A stretch of DNA of 64,000 nucleotides from positions 62,001 to 126,000 of the forward strand of contig NZ_BOMB01000021.1 in the NCBI RefSeq assembly GCF_016861975.1, written 5' to 3'. The notes under the pieces were generated by a model. That model saw only the letters and a list, made by a program, of their open reading frames with translations. It made no database searches and was not told the DNA's origin. The DNA is from Actinocatenispora rupis (GTDB lineage: Bacteria; Actinomycetota; Actinomycetes; Mycobacteriales; Micromonosporaceae). Below, one piece after another: positions 51,180 to 59,976 of this stretch. The position numbers were made by a program, and so were the translations under genes. Positions within the stretch are counted from its first letter, which is position 1, and each line of letters begins with the position of its first letter.

Positions 51180-52147
51180 GCCCGCCTCCCTTCGCTTCGG
51201 GTACGCGGGTCGAGCAGCCGGTAGACGACGTCGACGCCGAAGTTGACGACCACGAACGCGGCGGCCACGAGCAGCGTGACGCCCTGCACGATCGCGTAGT
51301 CCTGGTGCAGGATCCCGTCCAGCAGCAGCCGTCCGAGGCCGGGCAGCGCGAACACCTGCTCCACCACGAGCGTGCCGCCGAGCAGGTACCCGAACTGGAT
51401 GCCGACCATGGTGACGATCGGGATGCCGGCGTTGTGCAGGATGTGCCGGAACCGTACGCGGGCCTCGGTGACGCCCTTGCCGCGCGCGGTACGGACGAAG
51501 TCCGACCCGGCCGCCTCCAGGTACGCCGAGCGCGTGGTGCGCATGACCGTCGCCGCGAGGCCGATGGCGAGAACCAGTGCGGGGTAGAGCATCTGGCGCA
51601 GGTTCCCGCCGAACGAGTCGCCGATCGACACGTACGTCCCGGCGCTCGGGGTGTACGCGAACGCGGACGCCAGCCACGCCACGGTCACCGTCGCCACCAC
51701 GAACTCCGGTACGGCGAGCCCGAGCAGCCCGACGCCCTGGACCGACAGGTCCCGTACGGCGCCGGGGCGGCTCGCGGCGAGCATGCCGAACAGCACGCCG
51801 ACCGGTACCGCGATGACCATCGCGAGGACGGCCAGTTCCAGGGTGACCGGCAGCGCGTCGCCGATCAGGTGCGTCACCGGTACGCCGGTGTCCATGGAGA
51901 CGCCGAGGTCGCCGTGCAGCAACCCGCCGAACCAGCGGAAGAACTGCGTCACCGGCGAGGAGTCCAGCCCGTAGAAGTGGCGCAGTGCCGCGCGCTGGTC
52001 GGCGGTGAGGGTGGCCGCCTGGGTACCGAGCTTGGCGGTGATGGTGTCGCCGGGCAGGGCCCGGAGTACGACGAACACCACCACCGCCACGCCCACCAGG
52101 GTGCCGAGCATGCCGGCCACCCGGCCGAGCAGGTACCGCAGGCTCAT
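51176..52147 (-). CDS. Peptide ABC transporter permease, DppB type
   Basis: A 323-residue permease with six membrane helices. The N-terminal YLLGRVAGMLGTLVGVAVVVFVVLRALPGD is the DppB/OppB signature; the cytoplasmic EAA-like loop is AAGSDFVRTARGKGVTEARVRFRHILHN. ATG 52147 overlaps the stop of the binding-protein gene by ATGA. Partner of the DppC-type permease. Confidence 0.92.
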   Translation of the reverse strand: MSLRYLLGRVAGMLGTLVGVAVVVFVVLRALPGDTITAKLGTQAATLTADQRAALRHFYGLDSSPVTQFFRWFGGLLHGDLGVSMDTGVPVTHLIGDALPVTLELAVLAMVIAVPVGVLFGMLAASRPGAVRDLSVQGVGLLGLAVPEFVVATVTVAWLASAFAYTPSAGTYVSIGDSFGGNLRQMLYPALVLAIGLAATVMRTTRSAYLEAAGSDFVRTARGKGVTEARVRFRHILHNAGIPIVTMVGIQFGYLLGGTLVVEQVFALPGLGRLLLDGILHQDYAIVQGVTLLVAAAFVVVNFGVDVVYRLLDPRTRSEGRRA

Positions 52148-53691
52148 GCGAGGCCCGCGACGCGCAGGTTCTCCAGCGAGTCGGACGGGGTGGCGGTGAA
52201 CCCGGTCAGGCCCGTCGACTCCAGGTAGTACGTCTGGTTGCGGAACAGCCAGACCCACGGCGAGTCGTCGTTCAGCTGCTTGGACAGGTCACCGAACACC
52301 TGCTCGCGGGTGGCCTCGTCGGTGGTGCCGTTCGCCTTGCGCAGCAAGGAATCCAGCTTCGGGTCGGCCAGGCCGGCGGGCACCTTCAGGCTGCCGTCGC
52401 TCGTGAAGTACCGGTTGTACTGGAGGTACGGGTCGGTGCTGCCGCCGTTGAGCGCGACGGCCGCGTCGAAGTTCGCCTTGGACCAGTTCGGCACGTACAC
52501 GTTGGTCTGCTGGCGGTCCAGGTCGAGCGTGACGCCGATCTTGCCGAGCTGCGACTGGAGCACCTGCGCGAGGTTCGTCGACGTCGAGTACTGCCCGGTC
52601 ATCACGATCGTCTTGAGGTGGAATCCCTTGGCGTACCCGGCCTTCGCGAGCATCGCCTTCGCGCCGGCGGTGTCCCCGGCGGTGCAGCCGAGCCCGGCGT
52701 TCGCGTCGAACTGGTACGCGGGGCTCACGATCGGCCCGGTCTCCTTCGCCTGTCCGAAGTAGACGGTGTCGATGGCGTCCTTGCGGTTGACGGCGCAGGC
52801 GATCGCCTGGCGCACCTTCTTGTCCTTGAGCGGGCCGCGGCGACCGTTGAGCTGGAGTACGTGGTAGTCCAGGGTCGGGTTGGCGACCAGCTTCATCTTC
52901 TTGTTGGTCGACAACTGCTTGGTGAGCGCCGGGTCGCTGACGATGCCGAGGCTGAAGCTGCCGGCCTTCATGCCGGACACGATCGACGCCTCGTCCGGGA
53001 TCACCCGGAACTGCACGCCCGCGTTCTTCGGCTTGCCGTTCCAGTAGTGGGTGTTCGCGGCGAGGTCGAGTTCCTGGCCCTGCTTCCACGACTTCCACGA
53101 GTACGGGCCGGTGCCGTCCGGCTTCTTGTCGACGGTGCCGGCCTTGATGTCCTTGGCCGACAGGATCGACGTCCCCGTGTACGACAGCGCGGTCAGCAGC
53201 GACGCGTCCGGCCGGGTGAGGTTCAGCTTCAGCGTCCGCGGGTCGGGCGCGTCGACGGCCGACACGTTCGCCAGGTACGAGCGGGCCACCGACGCGGTCT
53301 TCGGGTCGATGATCCGGTCCAGGCTGGCCTTCGCGTCCGCGGAGGTGAACGTCTGTCCATTGTGGAACTTCACGCCGTCCCGCAGGGTGAACGTGAGACT
53401 CCTGCCGCCGTCGCCCACCGTCCACTTCGTGGCGAGACCGGGCACCAGCTTGCCGTTCGCGTCGACCTGCACCAACCTGTCGTACACAAGCGCGAGCGTC
53501 TGGTTGGTGGCGAATGCGGTGGCGCGGGCCGGATCGAGCACGTCGACGTCGGCGGTGCGCGCGACGACCAGTTGGGCGGACTCGCCGGTCTTGCCGCCGT
53601 TGGTCGGGCTCGGGCTGCATGCCACCGCTCCGGCACCCAGTGCCAGGATCGCGGCGCCGATTCCCCACCGACGGGCTGGAATCCTTGTCAC
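52144..53691 (-). CDS. Peptide/muropeptide ABC transporter substrate-binding lipoprotein, DppA type
   Basis: A 515-residue SBP family 5 lipoprotein. The signal peptide ends with lipobox VAC (C25) after a hydrophobic GIGAAILALGAGA segment. Motifs: VDVLDPARATAFATNQTLALVYDRLVQVD, GRSLTFTLRDGVKFHNGQTFT, TGPYSWKSWKQG, DYHVLQLNGRRGPLKDKKVRQAIACAVNR. First gene of the operon; GTG 53691. A TTGACG-N17-GTTACT promoter on the minus strand (53757-53729) lies 38 nt upstream. Confidence 0.9.
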   Translation of the reverse strand: MTRIPARRWGIGAAILALGAGAVACSPSPTNGGKTGESAQLVVARTADVDVLDPARATAFATNQTLALVYDRLVQVDANGKLVPGLATKWTVGDGGRSLTFTLRDGVKFHNGQTFTSADAKASLDRIIDPKTASVARSYLANVSAVDAPDPRTLKLNLTRPDASLLTALSYTGTSILSAKDIKAGTVDKKPDGTGPYSWKSWKQGQELDLAANTHYWNGKPKNAGVQFRVIPDEASIVSGMKAGSFSLGIVSDPALTKQLSTNKKMKLVANPTLDYHVLQLNGRRGPLKDKKVRQAIACAVNRKDAIDTVYFGQAKETGPIVSPAYQFDANAGLGCTAGDTAGAKAMLAKAGYAKGFHLKTIVMTGQYSTSTNLAQVLQSQLGKIGVTLDLDRQQTNVYVPNWSKANFDAAVALNGGSTDPYLQYNRYFTSDGSLKVPAGLADPKLDSLLRKANGTTDEATREQVFGDLSKQLNDDSPWVWLFRNQTYYLESTGLTGFTATPSDSLENLRVAGLA

Positions 53692-53728
53692 TGTTGGTCC
53701 TCCGTACTCGCTGGTGTGATCGACAGAC

Positions 53729-53757
53729 AGTAACCCGGCCACGATCCGCACCGTCAA
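53729..53757 (-). promoter_or_regulatory. Putative promoter of the Dpp-type operon
   Basis: On the minus strand TTGACG (53757-53752) and GTTACT (53734-53729) are separated by 17 bp, a good sigma-70-type promoter. Its downstream end is 38 nt from the GTG of the binding-protein gene. Confidence 0.5.
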
Positions 53758-53779
53758 GTGGCACCGGGTTGGAAACACA

Positions 53780-53799
53780 CTTCGAAGGTTATTTACAGT
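53780..53799 (+). promoter_or_regulatory. Dyad and -10 box before the serine hydrolase gene
   Basis: CTTCGAAG (53780-53787) is a perfect 8-bp palindrome and TACAGT (53794-53799) a -10 box 7 nt before the GTG at 53807, suggesting a leaderless mRNA. GGAAAC (53771-53776), 17 nt before the -10, is reminiscent of an ECF sigma -35. Confidence 0.4.
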
Positions 53800-53806
53800 C
53801 CCTGGT

Positions 53807-54940
53807 GTGCAACGGGACCGCGCATCAGCGCTCGCCGAGATCGTCCGTGACCTGACCGACGCCGGCGTGCCCGGCGTACTGCTGCGCGTCGCCGACCGGA
53901 CCGGCACCGTGGTCGAGCACCTCGCCGGCCACCGCCGGACGTACCGGATGGTGGACGGGCCGGGGTGGCTGCCGGGCCCGGGGGAGGGGCGCCGGGAACT
54001 GCGACGGCTCGACGACCCGCCGCCGATGACCCCCGACGCGGTGTTCGACCTGGCCTCGGTGAGCAAGCTCGCCGGCACCACCGCCGCGCTGATGTCGCTC
54101 ACCGACGCCGGACTCGTCGACCCGGACGCCCCGGCCCGCGACTGGCTGCCCGACCTGCCCGTCCCGGTACGCCTGCGCGACCTGCTCCGGCACCGCGCCG
54201 GCCTCGCCGAGTGGTGGCCGGTGTACGCCGGGGCGGGGGAGCCGGGCGCCGTGGCCGCCGGCGTACCGGCGCGGTACCCGGTCGGGGCCGGCCGGCACTA
54301 CTCGGACCTCGGGTTCATGCTGCTCGGCCGGGTGGTGGAACGCGCGGCCGGCGAGCCGCTGGCGGACGCGACCCGGCGGCTGGTGTTCGACCCGGCCGGC
54401 ATGACCGGCGCGCACTACCGTCCCGGCGGCGCCGGTCCGGCCGTGCCGCTCGTCGCGACCGGCCACGGCGACTGGTACGAGCGGCGCATGATCGCCACCG
54501 GAAACCCTTACCCCACAGGCGTTTCCGCGGACGCGTTCGACCGGTGGCGGGAGTACACGATCGAGGGTGAGGTGCACGACGGGAACGCGTGGCACGCCTT
54601 CGGCGGGGTGGCCGGGCACGCCGGGCTGTTCGGCGGCGCCGACGACCTCGTCGCGTACGGCCGGGCGCTGCTCGACGCGGACGGCCCGTGGCGCCCCGAC
54701 ACCGTCGCGCGGTTCACCGCGGCGGGGCCGGATCCCGGTCAGGGACTGGGTTTCTGGCGCTGGCCGGAGTACGGCGCGGTCGGGCACGCCGGCTTCACCG
54801 GCATCCGGTTCGCCGTACTTCCCGCGTCGGGTGCGATCGTCGTGCTCATGACCAACCGGGTGCACGCCGCCGGCACCGACCTGCTCGACCTCGGCCCCTA
54901 CTGGGACCGCACGCTCGCGACCGTGAGGGATGAGGCATGA
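53807..54940 (+). CDS. Serine hydrolase (beta-lactamase/class C-type, YbbE-like)
   Basis: A 377-residue class-C-type serine hydrolase. The SxxK motif is S84-V-S-K87; the second triad element is YSD (Y-S-D-L in place of Y-x-N); HAGFTG near the C-terminus is the KTG-like strand. No signal peptide is visible, so a cytosolic location is likely. In Bacillus the muropeptide recycling cluster carries the YbbE serine hydrolase next to muramic acid genes; here anmK overlaps by 4 nt (ATGA at 54937-54940). It may hydrolyse a peptide, ester or lactyl link in wall fragments (inference). Confidence 0.82.
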   Translation: MQRDRASALAEIVRDLTDAGVPGVLLRVADRTGTVVEHLAGHRRTYRMVDGPGWLPGPGEGRRELRRLDDPPPMTPDAVFDLASVSKLAGTTAALMSLTDAGLVDPDAPARDWLPDLPVPVRLRDLLRHRAGLAEWWPVYAGAGEPGAVAAGVPARYPVGAGRHYSDLGFMLLGRVVERAAGEPLADATRRLVFDPAGMTGAHYRPGGAGPAVPLVATGHGDWYERRMIATGNPYPTGVSADAFDRWREYTIEGEVHDGNAWHAFGGVAGHAGLFGGADDLVAYGRALLDADGPWRPDTVARFTAAGPDPGQGLGFWRWPEYGAVGHAGFTGIRFAVLPASGAIVVLMTNRVHAAGTDLLDLGPYWDRTLATVRDEA

Positions 54941-56112
54941 CCGACAACGACGGCAGCACCCGGGTGATCGGGCTGATGTCCGGCACGTCGTACGACGCGA
55001 TCGACGTGGCCGCCGCGGAGTTCACCGCCGACGGGGACACGCTGCTGCTCCGCCCGCTCGGCGCCCTGTCGATCCCGTACGAGCCGGCCACGCGGGACGC
55101 GATCGCCGCCGTACTGCCGCCCGCGCCGACCACCATCGAGGCGGTCTGCCGGCTCACCACCGACCTCGGCCACACGTACGCCGGCGCCGCCGGGCGGGCG
55201 CTCGCCGAACTGTGCGGCGGTACCGCGGACCTGGTGTGCTCGCACGGCCAGACCGTCTACCACTGGGTGTCCGACGGCCGCGCGCTCGGCACGCTCCAGC
55301 TCGGCCAGCCGGCGTGGCTCGCCGCGGCGACCGGCCTGCCCGTCGTCTCCGACGTACGCTCCGCCGACGTGGCCGCCGGTGGTCAGGGCGCGCCGCTGGT
55401 CCCGGCGTTCGACGCGCTGCTGCTCGCCCCGGACCCCGGCGGCCCGCGCCGCGCCGCGCTCAACCTCGGCGGCATCGCCAACATCACCGTGCTGTCCGAC
55501 GACACCGTCCTCGGGTACGACACCGGTCCGGCGAACGCGCTGGTGGACGTCGCGTGCGCGCGCTGGTTCGGCGAGCCGTACGACGACGGTGGCCGGCACG
55601 CCGCCGCCGGTACGGTGCTGCCCGACCTGCTCGCCGCCCTCCTCGCCGAGCCGTACTACGCGGCGCCGGCGCCCAAGTCCACCGGCAAGGAACTGTTCCA
55701 CCCCGAGTACCTGGACGGGTTCCTGAGCGGGGACGAGCGCGGCGCGGACGTGGTGGCGACCCTCACCGAACTGACCGCGCGTACCGTCGCCGACCAGCTG
55801 CGGGCGCACCGCATCGCCGAGGTCGTCGCGGCCGGCGGCGGCCTGCGCAACCCGGTCCTCACCGCCCGGATCGCCGAGCTGGCCGGCTGCCGGCTGGACT
55901 CGATCGACCGGTACGGGATCGACCCGGACGCCAAGGAGGCGTACGCCTTCGCCCTGCTCGGCTGGCTCACCTGGCACGGCCTGCCCGGCGCCCTGCCCAG
56001 CGTCACCGGCGCCAGCCGCGCCGCGGTCCTCGGCTCCGTCACCCCCGGTACCGCGGCGCTGCGGCTGCCCGAGCCGGCGGCCATGCCGTCCCGGCTGCGC
56101 ATCGTCCGCTGA
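54937..56112 (+). CDS. anmK: Anhydro-N-acetylmuramic acid kinase
   Basis: A 391-residue enzyme of peptidoglycan recycling: it phosphorylates and opens 1,6-anhydroMurNAc to give MurNAc-6-phosphate. Motifs: N-terminal GLMSGTSYDAID (usually GTSxDGxD, here Ala replaces Gly), LGGIANIT near residue 181, YDTGPANALVD with the catalytic Asp near residue 196, and VVAAGGGLRNPVL near residue 305. ATG 54937 overlaps the serine hydrolase stop. No murQ etherase is visible in the window, so the route downstream of MurNAc-6-P must be elsewhere. A hairpin terminator follows. Confidence 0.92.
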   Translation: MTDNDGSTRVIGLMSGTSYDAIDVAAAEFTADGDTLLLRPLGALSIPYEPATRDAIAAVLPPAPTTIEAVCRLTTDLGHTYAGAAGRALAELCGGTADLVCSHGQTVYHWVSDGRALGTLQLGQPAWLAAATGLPVVSDVRSADVAAGGQGAPLVPAFDALLLAPDPGGPRRAALNLGGIANITVLSDDTVLGYDTGPANALVDVACARWFGEPYDDGGRHAAAGTVLPDLLAALLAEPYYAAPAPKSTGKELFHPEYLDGFLSGDERGADVVATLTELTARTVADQLRAHRIAEVVAAGGGLRNPVLTARIAELAGCRLDSIDRYGIDPDAKEAYAFALLGWLTWHGLPGALPSVTGASRAAVLGSVTPGTAALRLPEPAAMPSRLRIVR

Positions 56113-56117
56113 GCCCC

Positions 56118-56148
56118 GGCGACACCCTCGTACGGCGGGGGTGTCGCC
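56118..56148 (+). terminator. Terminator hairpin after anmK
   Basis: GGCGACACCC (56118-56127) pairs perfectly with GGGTGTCGCC (56139-56148) over 10 bp with an 11-base loop, 5 bp after the anmK stop. Confidence 0.75.
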
Positions 56149-56311
56149 GCAGGTCAGCGAGCGCGCACCCGGTACACCGGGCAGCGGGGGCCATCGGGCG
56201 CAGCCGGCACCGGGCGGGACGGCCGGGCGAGTTGTGTGGGAAATGTGAAGCCGGCGGGGGAATGTGGTGAGGTAGCGACGGCGCACACAGGTGGCGTCCG
56301 ACCTGCGGGTC

Positions 56312-56317
56312 TAGACT
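56312..56317 (+). promoter_or_regulatory. -10 box of dxs (leaderless)
   Basis: TAGACT at 56312-56317 ends 8 bases before the ATG at 56326, so transcription would begin at or very near the start codon. No Shine-Dalgarno is present, which supports a leaderless mRNA. Confidence 0.5.
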
Positions 56318-56325
56318 TCGAGCCC

Positions 56326-58278
56326 ATGACATCGACTGACGATGCACTGCTCGGTTCGGTGCGGAGCCCCGCGGACCTGCGCCGGATGCCGGTGGGCCAA
56401 CTGCCCGCGCTGGCGACCGAGATCCGCGACTTCCTGGTCGACAAGGTGTCGAAGACCGGCGGCCACCTCGGCCCCAACCTGGGCGTCGTCGAGCTGACGA
56501 TCGCGCTGCACCGGGTGTTCGACTCGCCCGAGGACCGGATCCTGTTCGACACCGGCCACCAGGCGTACGTGCACAAGATCCTCACCGGGCGCCAGGAGGG
56601 CTTCGACCTGCTCCGGCAGCGCGGCGGCCTCTCCGGCTACCCGGACCGGGCCGAGAGCGAGCACGACACCATCGAGAACTCGCACGCCTCCACCGCCCTG
56701 TCGTACGCGGACGGGTTGGCGAAGGCGTACGCGCTGAAGGGGGAGCGGCGGCACGTCGTCGCCGTGGTCGGCGACGGGGCGCTGACCGGCGGCATGTGCT
56801 GGGAGGCGCTGAACAACATCGCCGCCTCCGACCGCCCGCTGGTCATCGTCGTCAACGACAACGGCCGGTCGTACTCGCCGACCATCGGCGGCCTCGCCAG
56901 CCACCTCGCCTCGCTGCGCCTGAGCCCCGGGTACGAGAAGGTCCTGGATCTGGTCAAGGAGTCGCTGGGGCGCACCCCGCTCGTCGGCGCCCCGCTGTAC
57001 GAGGTGCTGCACGCGGTCAAGAAGGGCCTGAAGGACGCCGTCGCGCCGCAGGCGATGTTCGAGGACCTGGGCCTGAAGTACGTGGGGCCGGTGGACGGGC
57101 ACGACTTCGTGGCGCTGGAGAGCGCGCTGGCGAAGGCGAAGCGGTTCGGCGGCCCGGTCATCGTGCACGCCCTGACCCAGAAGGGCAGGGGGTACGGCCC
57201 GGCGGAGACCGACGAGGTGGACTGCCTGCACCAGTCCGCCCAGTTCGATCCGGAGACCGGCAAGCCGCTCGCCGCCCCGGGCCGCAGCTGGACCGCGCCG
57301 TTCGTGGAGGAACTGGTCGCGGTCGCCGGCGAGCGCCCCGACATCGTCGGCGTGACCGCGGCGATGGCCGGCCCGACCGGCATCGAGAAGATGCGCGCCG
57401 TGTACCCGGAGCGGGTGTTCGACGTGGGCATCGCCGAGCAGCACGCCGTCACGTCGGCCGCCGGCCTGGCCCTCGGCGGCCTGCACCCCGTCGTCGCCGT
57501 GTACTCCACGTTCCTGAACCGGGCCTTCGACCAGGTACTGCTGGACGTGGCGCTGCACGGGCAGGCGGTCACGTTCGTACTGCACCGGTCCGGTATCACC
57601 GGCCCCGACGGGCCGAGCCACTACGGCATCTACGACATGTCGATCCTCGGCGTGGTCCCCGGGCTGCGGCTCGCCGCGCCGCGCGACGAGACGACCGTAC
57701 GGGAGGAGTTCCGCGAGGCGGTCGGGGTGTCGGACGGGCCGTCCGTGGTGCGGCTGCCCACCGGCAGCCTGCCCGCCGACCTGCCCGCCGTGGAACGCCT
57801 CGGCGAGGGCATCGGCGCCGTCGACGTCCTCCGCCGCGACGGGTCCGCCGACGTACTGCTCGTCGCGGTCGGCTCGTTCGCGCACCTGGGCATGGAGATC
57901 GCCGACCGCGTCGCCGGCCAGGGGTACGGCGTGACCGTGGTCGACCCGCGCTGGGTGCGCCCCGTGTCCGACCGGCTGGTCGAGCTGGCCGCCGGGCACC
58001 GGCTCGTCGTCACCCTGGAGGACGGCGTACGCGCCGGCAGCGTCGGCTCGGCGCTCGACCAGGCGCTGTCCGACGCCGAGGTGCACGTACCGCTGCGCGA
58101 CCTGGCCGTACCGGTGGGGTTCCATCCGCACGGCACCCGCGGCGAGATCCTGTCCGACCTGGGCCTGACCGCGCAGGACGTGGCGCGCCAGGTGACCGAG
58201 TGGGTGGCCGGCGCGGACGCCGACCACACCGCGCCGGGTTCGCTGCCGGCCGACCAGCTCCGCCGCCCCGCCCGCTGA
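56326..58278 (+). CDS. dxs: 1-deoxy-D-xylulose-5-phosphate synthase
   Basis: A 650-residue thiamine-diphosphate enzyme, first step of the MEP isoprenoid pathway (pyruvate + glyceraldehyde 3-phosphate). The ThDP motif [16 protein letters not shown] lies near residue 149; [33 protein letters not shown] and the C-terminal transketolase domain are intact. The usual LDRAG(I/V)(T/V)G motif is changed to LHRSGITG: H420 stands where DRAG has Asp, and SHYGIYDMS replaces the common SHNGMWDLS. The enzyme is probably functional, but diverged at substrate-pocket positions; it could be a second paralogue. Start fixed by MTSTDDALL and the -10 box. Confidence 0.93.
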   Translation: MTSTDDALLGSVRSPADLRRMPVGQLPALATEIRDFLVDKVSKTGGHLGPNLGVVELTIALHRVFDSPEDRILFDTGHQAYVHKILTGRQEGFDLLRQRGGLSGYPDRAESEHDTIENSHASTALSYADGLAKAYALKGERRHVVAVVGDGALTGGMCWEALNNIAASDRPLVIVVNDNGRSYSPTIGGLASHLASLRLSPGYEKVLDLVKESLGRTPLVGAPLYEVLHAVKKGLKDAVAPQAMFEDLGLKYVGPVDGHDFVALESALAKAKRFGGPVIVHALTQKGRGYGPAETDEVDCLHQSAQFDPETGKPLAAPGRSWTAPFVEELVAVAGERPDIVGVTAAMAGPTGIEKMRAVYPERVFDVGIAEQHAVTSAAGLALGGLHPVVAVYSTFLNRAFDQVLLDVALHGQAVTFVLHRSGITGPDGPSHYGIYDMSILGVVPGLRLAAPRDETTVREEFREAVGVSDGPSVVRLPTGSLPADLPAVERLGEGIGAVDVLRRDGSADVLLVAVGSFAHLGMEIADRVAGQGYGVTVVDPRWVRPVSDRLVELAAGHRLVVTLEDGVRAGSVGSALDQALSDAEVHVPLRDLAVPVGFHPHGTRGEILSDLGLTAQDVARQVTEWVAGADADHTAPGSLPADQLRRPAR

Positions 58279-58330
58279 CCCGGTTCGTACGCCGGCCGGT
58301 CGTCGTGCCGGCCCGGCGTACGCTGGCGCG

Positions 58331-58897
58331 GTGTCCGGACCGGAGCTTCGTACCGAGCGACTGGTTCTGCGCCGGTGGCGGGACGCCGACCGCGTCCCGT
58401 TCGCCGAGCTGAACGCGGATCCGCGGGTGACCGAGCATTTCCGGTCCCCGCTGAGCCGGGAGCGCAGCGACGCGCTGGTGGACCGGATCGAGGCCGGCTT
58501 CGAGGAGTACGGCTTCGGCCTGTGGGCGGTCGAGGTGGCCGGGTCGGGCGAGTTCGTGGGCTTCACGGGGCTGGCGGTGCCGAGTTTCGAACCGCCGTGG
58601 GGCCGGTCCGTCGAGATCGGCTGGCGGCTCGCCGCACACGCCTGGGGCCACGGGTACGCCACGGAGGCGGCGACCGCCGCGCTGGACCACGGGTTCGACG
58701 TGGCCGGGTTGCCGTCGGTCGTGTCGTTCACCGCCCGGACGAACGTACGCTCGCTGGCCGTGATGCGCCGACTGGGCATGACGTACGACCCGGCGGACGA
58801 TTTCGACCATCCCGTCCTGCCGCCGGGGCACCGGCTGCGCCCGCACGTGGTGTACCGGCTGACCGCCGCGGACTGGCGCGCGCGTCGTACCGGCTGA
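58331..58897 (+). CDS. GNAT-family N-acetyltransferase (RimJ/RimL-like)
   Basis: A 188-residue acetyltransferase. LRTERLVLRRWRDADRVPFAELNADPRV is the RimJ-like N-terminus; WAVEVAGSGEFVGFTGLAVP and EIGWRLAAHAWGHGYATEAATAAL (acetyl-CoA loop R/Q-x-x-G-x-G/A in HAWGHGYA) are the core. VVSFTARTNVRSLAVMRRLGM completes the fold. Substrate unknown (ribosomal protein, drug or metabolite). GTG 58331. It follows dxs after 52 bp on the same strand. Confidence 0.88.
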   Translation: MSGPELRTERLVLRRWRDADRVPFAELNADPRVTEHFRSPLSRERSDALVDRIEAGFEEYGFGLWAVEVAGSGEFVGFTGLAVPSFEPPWGRSVEIGWRLAAHAWGHGYATEAATAALDHGFDVAGLPSVVSFTARTNVRSLAVMRRLGMTYDPADDFDHPVLPPGHRLRPHVVYRLTAADWRARRTG

Positions 58898-58914
58898 ATT
58901 TTCTTTCCTGGGTG

Positions 58915-58943
58915 TTGCGCGGGGGTGAACGCGGGGCTAGCTT
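58915..58943 (+). promoter_or_regulatory. Promoter of the nucleoside operon
   Basis: TTGCGC (58915-58920) and TAGCTT (58938-58943) are separated by 17 bp. The operator dyad starts at the base after the -10 box, so the transcription start falls inside it. Confidence 0.6.
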
Positions 58944-58968
58944 CTACACGTGTTGACGACACGTGTAG
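58944..58968. promoter_or_regulatory. LacI-type operator, perfect 10+5+10 palindrome
   Basis: CTACACGTGT-TGACG-ACACGTGTAG is a perfect inverted repeat, each arm itself containing the palindrome ACACGTGT. It lies immediately after a -10 box and 12 bp before the LacI-family start codon, so autorepression by the encoded regulator is likely. GATCGGAGG after it is the Shine-Dalgarno. Confidence 0.8.
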
Positions 58969-58980
58969 ATCGGAGGACGG

Positions 58981-59976
58981 ATGCCGACGCGCAATGACGT
59001 CGCGAAGCTCGCCGGCACCTCGGCCGCCGTGGTCAGCTACGTGCTCAACGACGGCCCGCGGAACGTGTCCCCCGCGACCCGGGAGAAGGTCCTGCGCGCC
59101 GTCGCCGAACTCGGATACCGGCCGAACGGGGTGGCCCGCGCCCTCCGCGGCGGCCGGTCCCGGACCATCGGGCTGATCGTCCCGGACAACTCCAACCCGT
59201 TCTTCGCCACGCTCGCCCGCGCCGTCGAGGACGCCGCCTTCGCGCAGGACTACGCCGTCCTGCTCGGCAACTCCACCGAGAGCACCGACCGCGAGCAGCG
59301 GTACCTCTCGACGTTCCTGGAACGGCAGGTGGAGGCGATCCTGCTGATCAGCGTCGACGGTGAGCCCGAACTCGCCGAGGTGCACCGGGTCGGCACGCCC
59401 GTCGTCCTGCTCGACCGGCAGGTACCGGGCGGGGACGCGTCGTCGGTCGTCGTGGACAACGCCGGCGGCGCCAACGAGGCCACCCGCCACCTGCTCGACC
59501 ACGGCCACGCCACCGTCGCCTGCGTGTCCGGCCCCACCGGGTTGCCCGTCGCCGACGAACGCTTCCGCGGCTGGCGCGAGGCGGTACGTGCGGCCGGCGG
59601 CGCGGAGGTGTCCGTGCCGGCACCGTTCACCCGCGCCGGCGGGTACGCCGCGGCCGCCGAACTGCTCGCCGCCCACGACCGGCCGACCGCCGTGTTCGTG
59701 GCCAGCGAGCAGCAGGCCATCGGCGTCCTGCGCGCCGCCGCCGACCGTGGCGTACGGGTGCCGGCGGACCTGGCGCTGGTGACGTTCGACGGCACCGAGG
59801 ACGGCGAGTTCGCGCACCCGCCCCTCACGACGGTACGGCAGCCGGTGGAGCGGCTCGCCGCGCGCGCCATGGACGTCCTGCTCGCCGGCGGCGACCGTAC
59901 GCCGGAACACCACGTACTGCCCTTCGAGCTGCTGCTGCGCCGCTCGTGCGGGTGCGGACAGGAGGCCGCGCAGTGA
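58981..59976 (+). CDS. LacI-family transcriptional regulator
   Basis: A 331-residue repressor. The N-terminal HTH and hinge are PTRNDVAKLAGTSAAVVSYVLN (residues 2-23) and VSPATREKVLRAVAELGYRPN; note VSYV instead of the usual VSRV at the recognition helix end, a feature of some actinobacterial members. The effector domain starts at TIGLIVPDNSNPFFATL. It ends in LLLRRSCGCG. ATG 58981 with GGAGG 6 nt upstream. The perfect operator dyad lies just before the gene. It controls the downstream uptake and hydrolase genes, with which it overlaps (GTGA). Confidence 0.92.
   Translation: MPTRNDVAKLAGTSAAVVSYVLNDGPRNVSPATREKVLRAVAELGYRPNGVARALRGGRSRTIGLIVPDNSNPFFATLARAVEDAAFAQDYAVLLGNSTESTDREQRYLSTFLERQVEAILLISVDGEPELAEVHRVGTPVVLLDRQVPGGDASSVVVDNAGGANEATRHLLDHGHATVACVSGPTGLPVADERFRGWREAVRAAGGAEVSVPAPFTRAGGYAAAAELLAAHDRPTAVFVASEQQAIGVLRAAADRGVRVPADLALVTFDGTEDGEFAHPPLTTVRQPVERLAARAMDVLLAGGDRTPEHHVLPFELLLRRSCGCGQEAAQ

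Noticed and set aside
56311-59913. A 1200-codon open frame antisense to dxs, GNAT and LacI genes
   Set aside because: Crosses three recognisable plus-strand genes and their promoters; peptide is Arg/Ala/Gly/His-rich noise.
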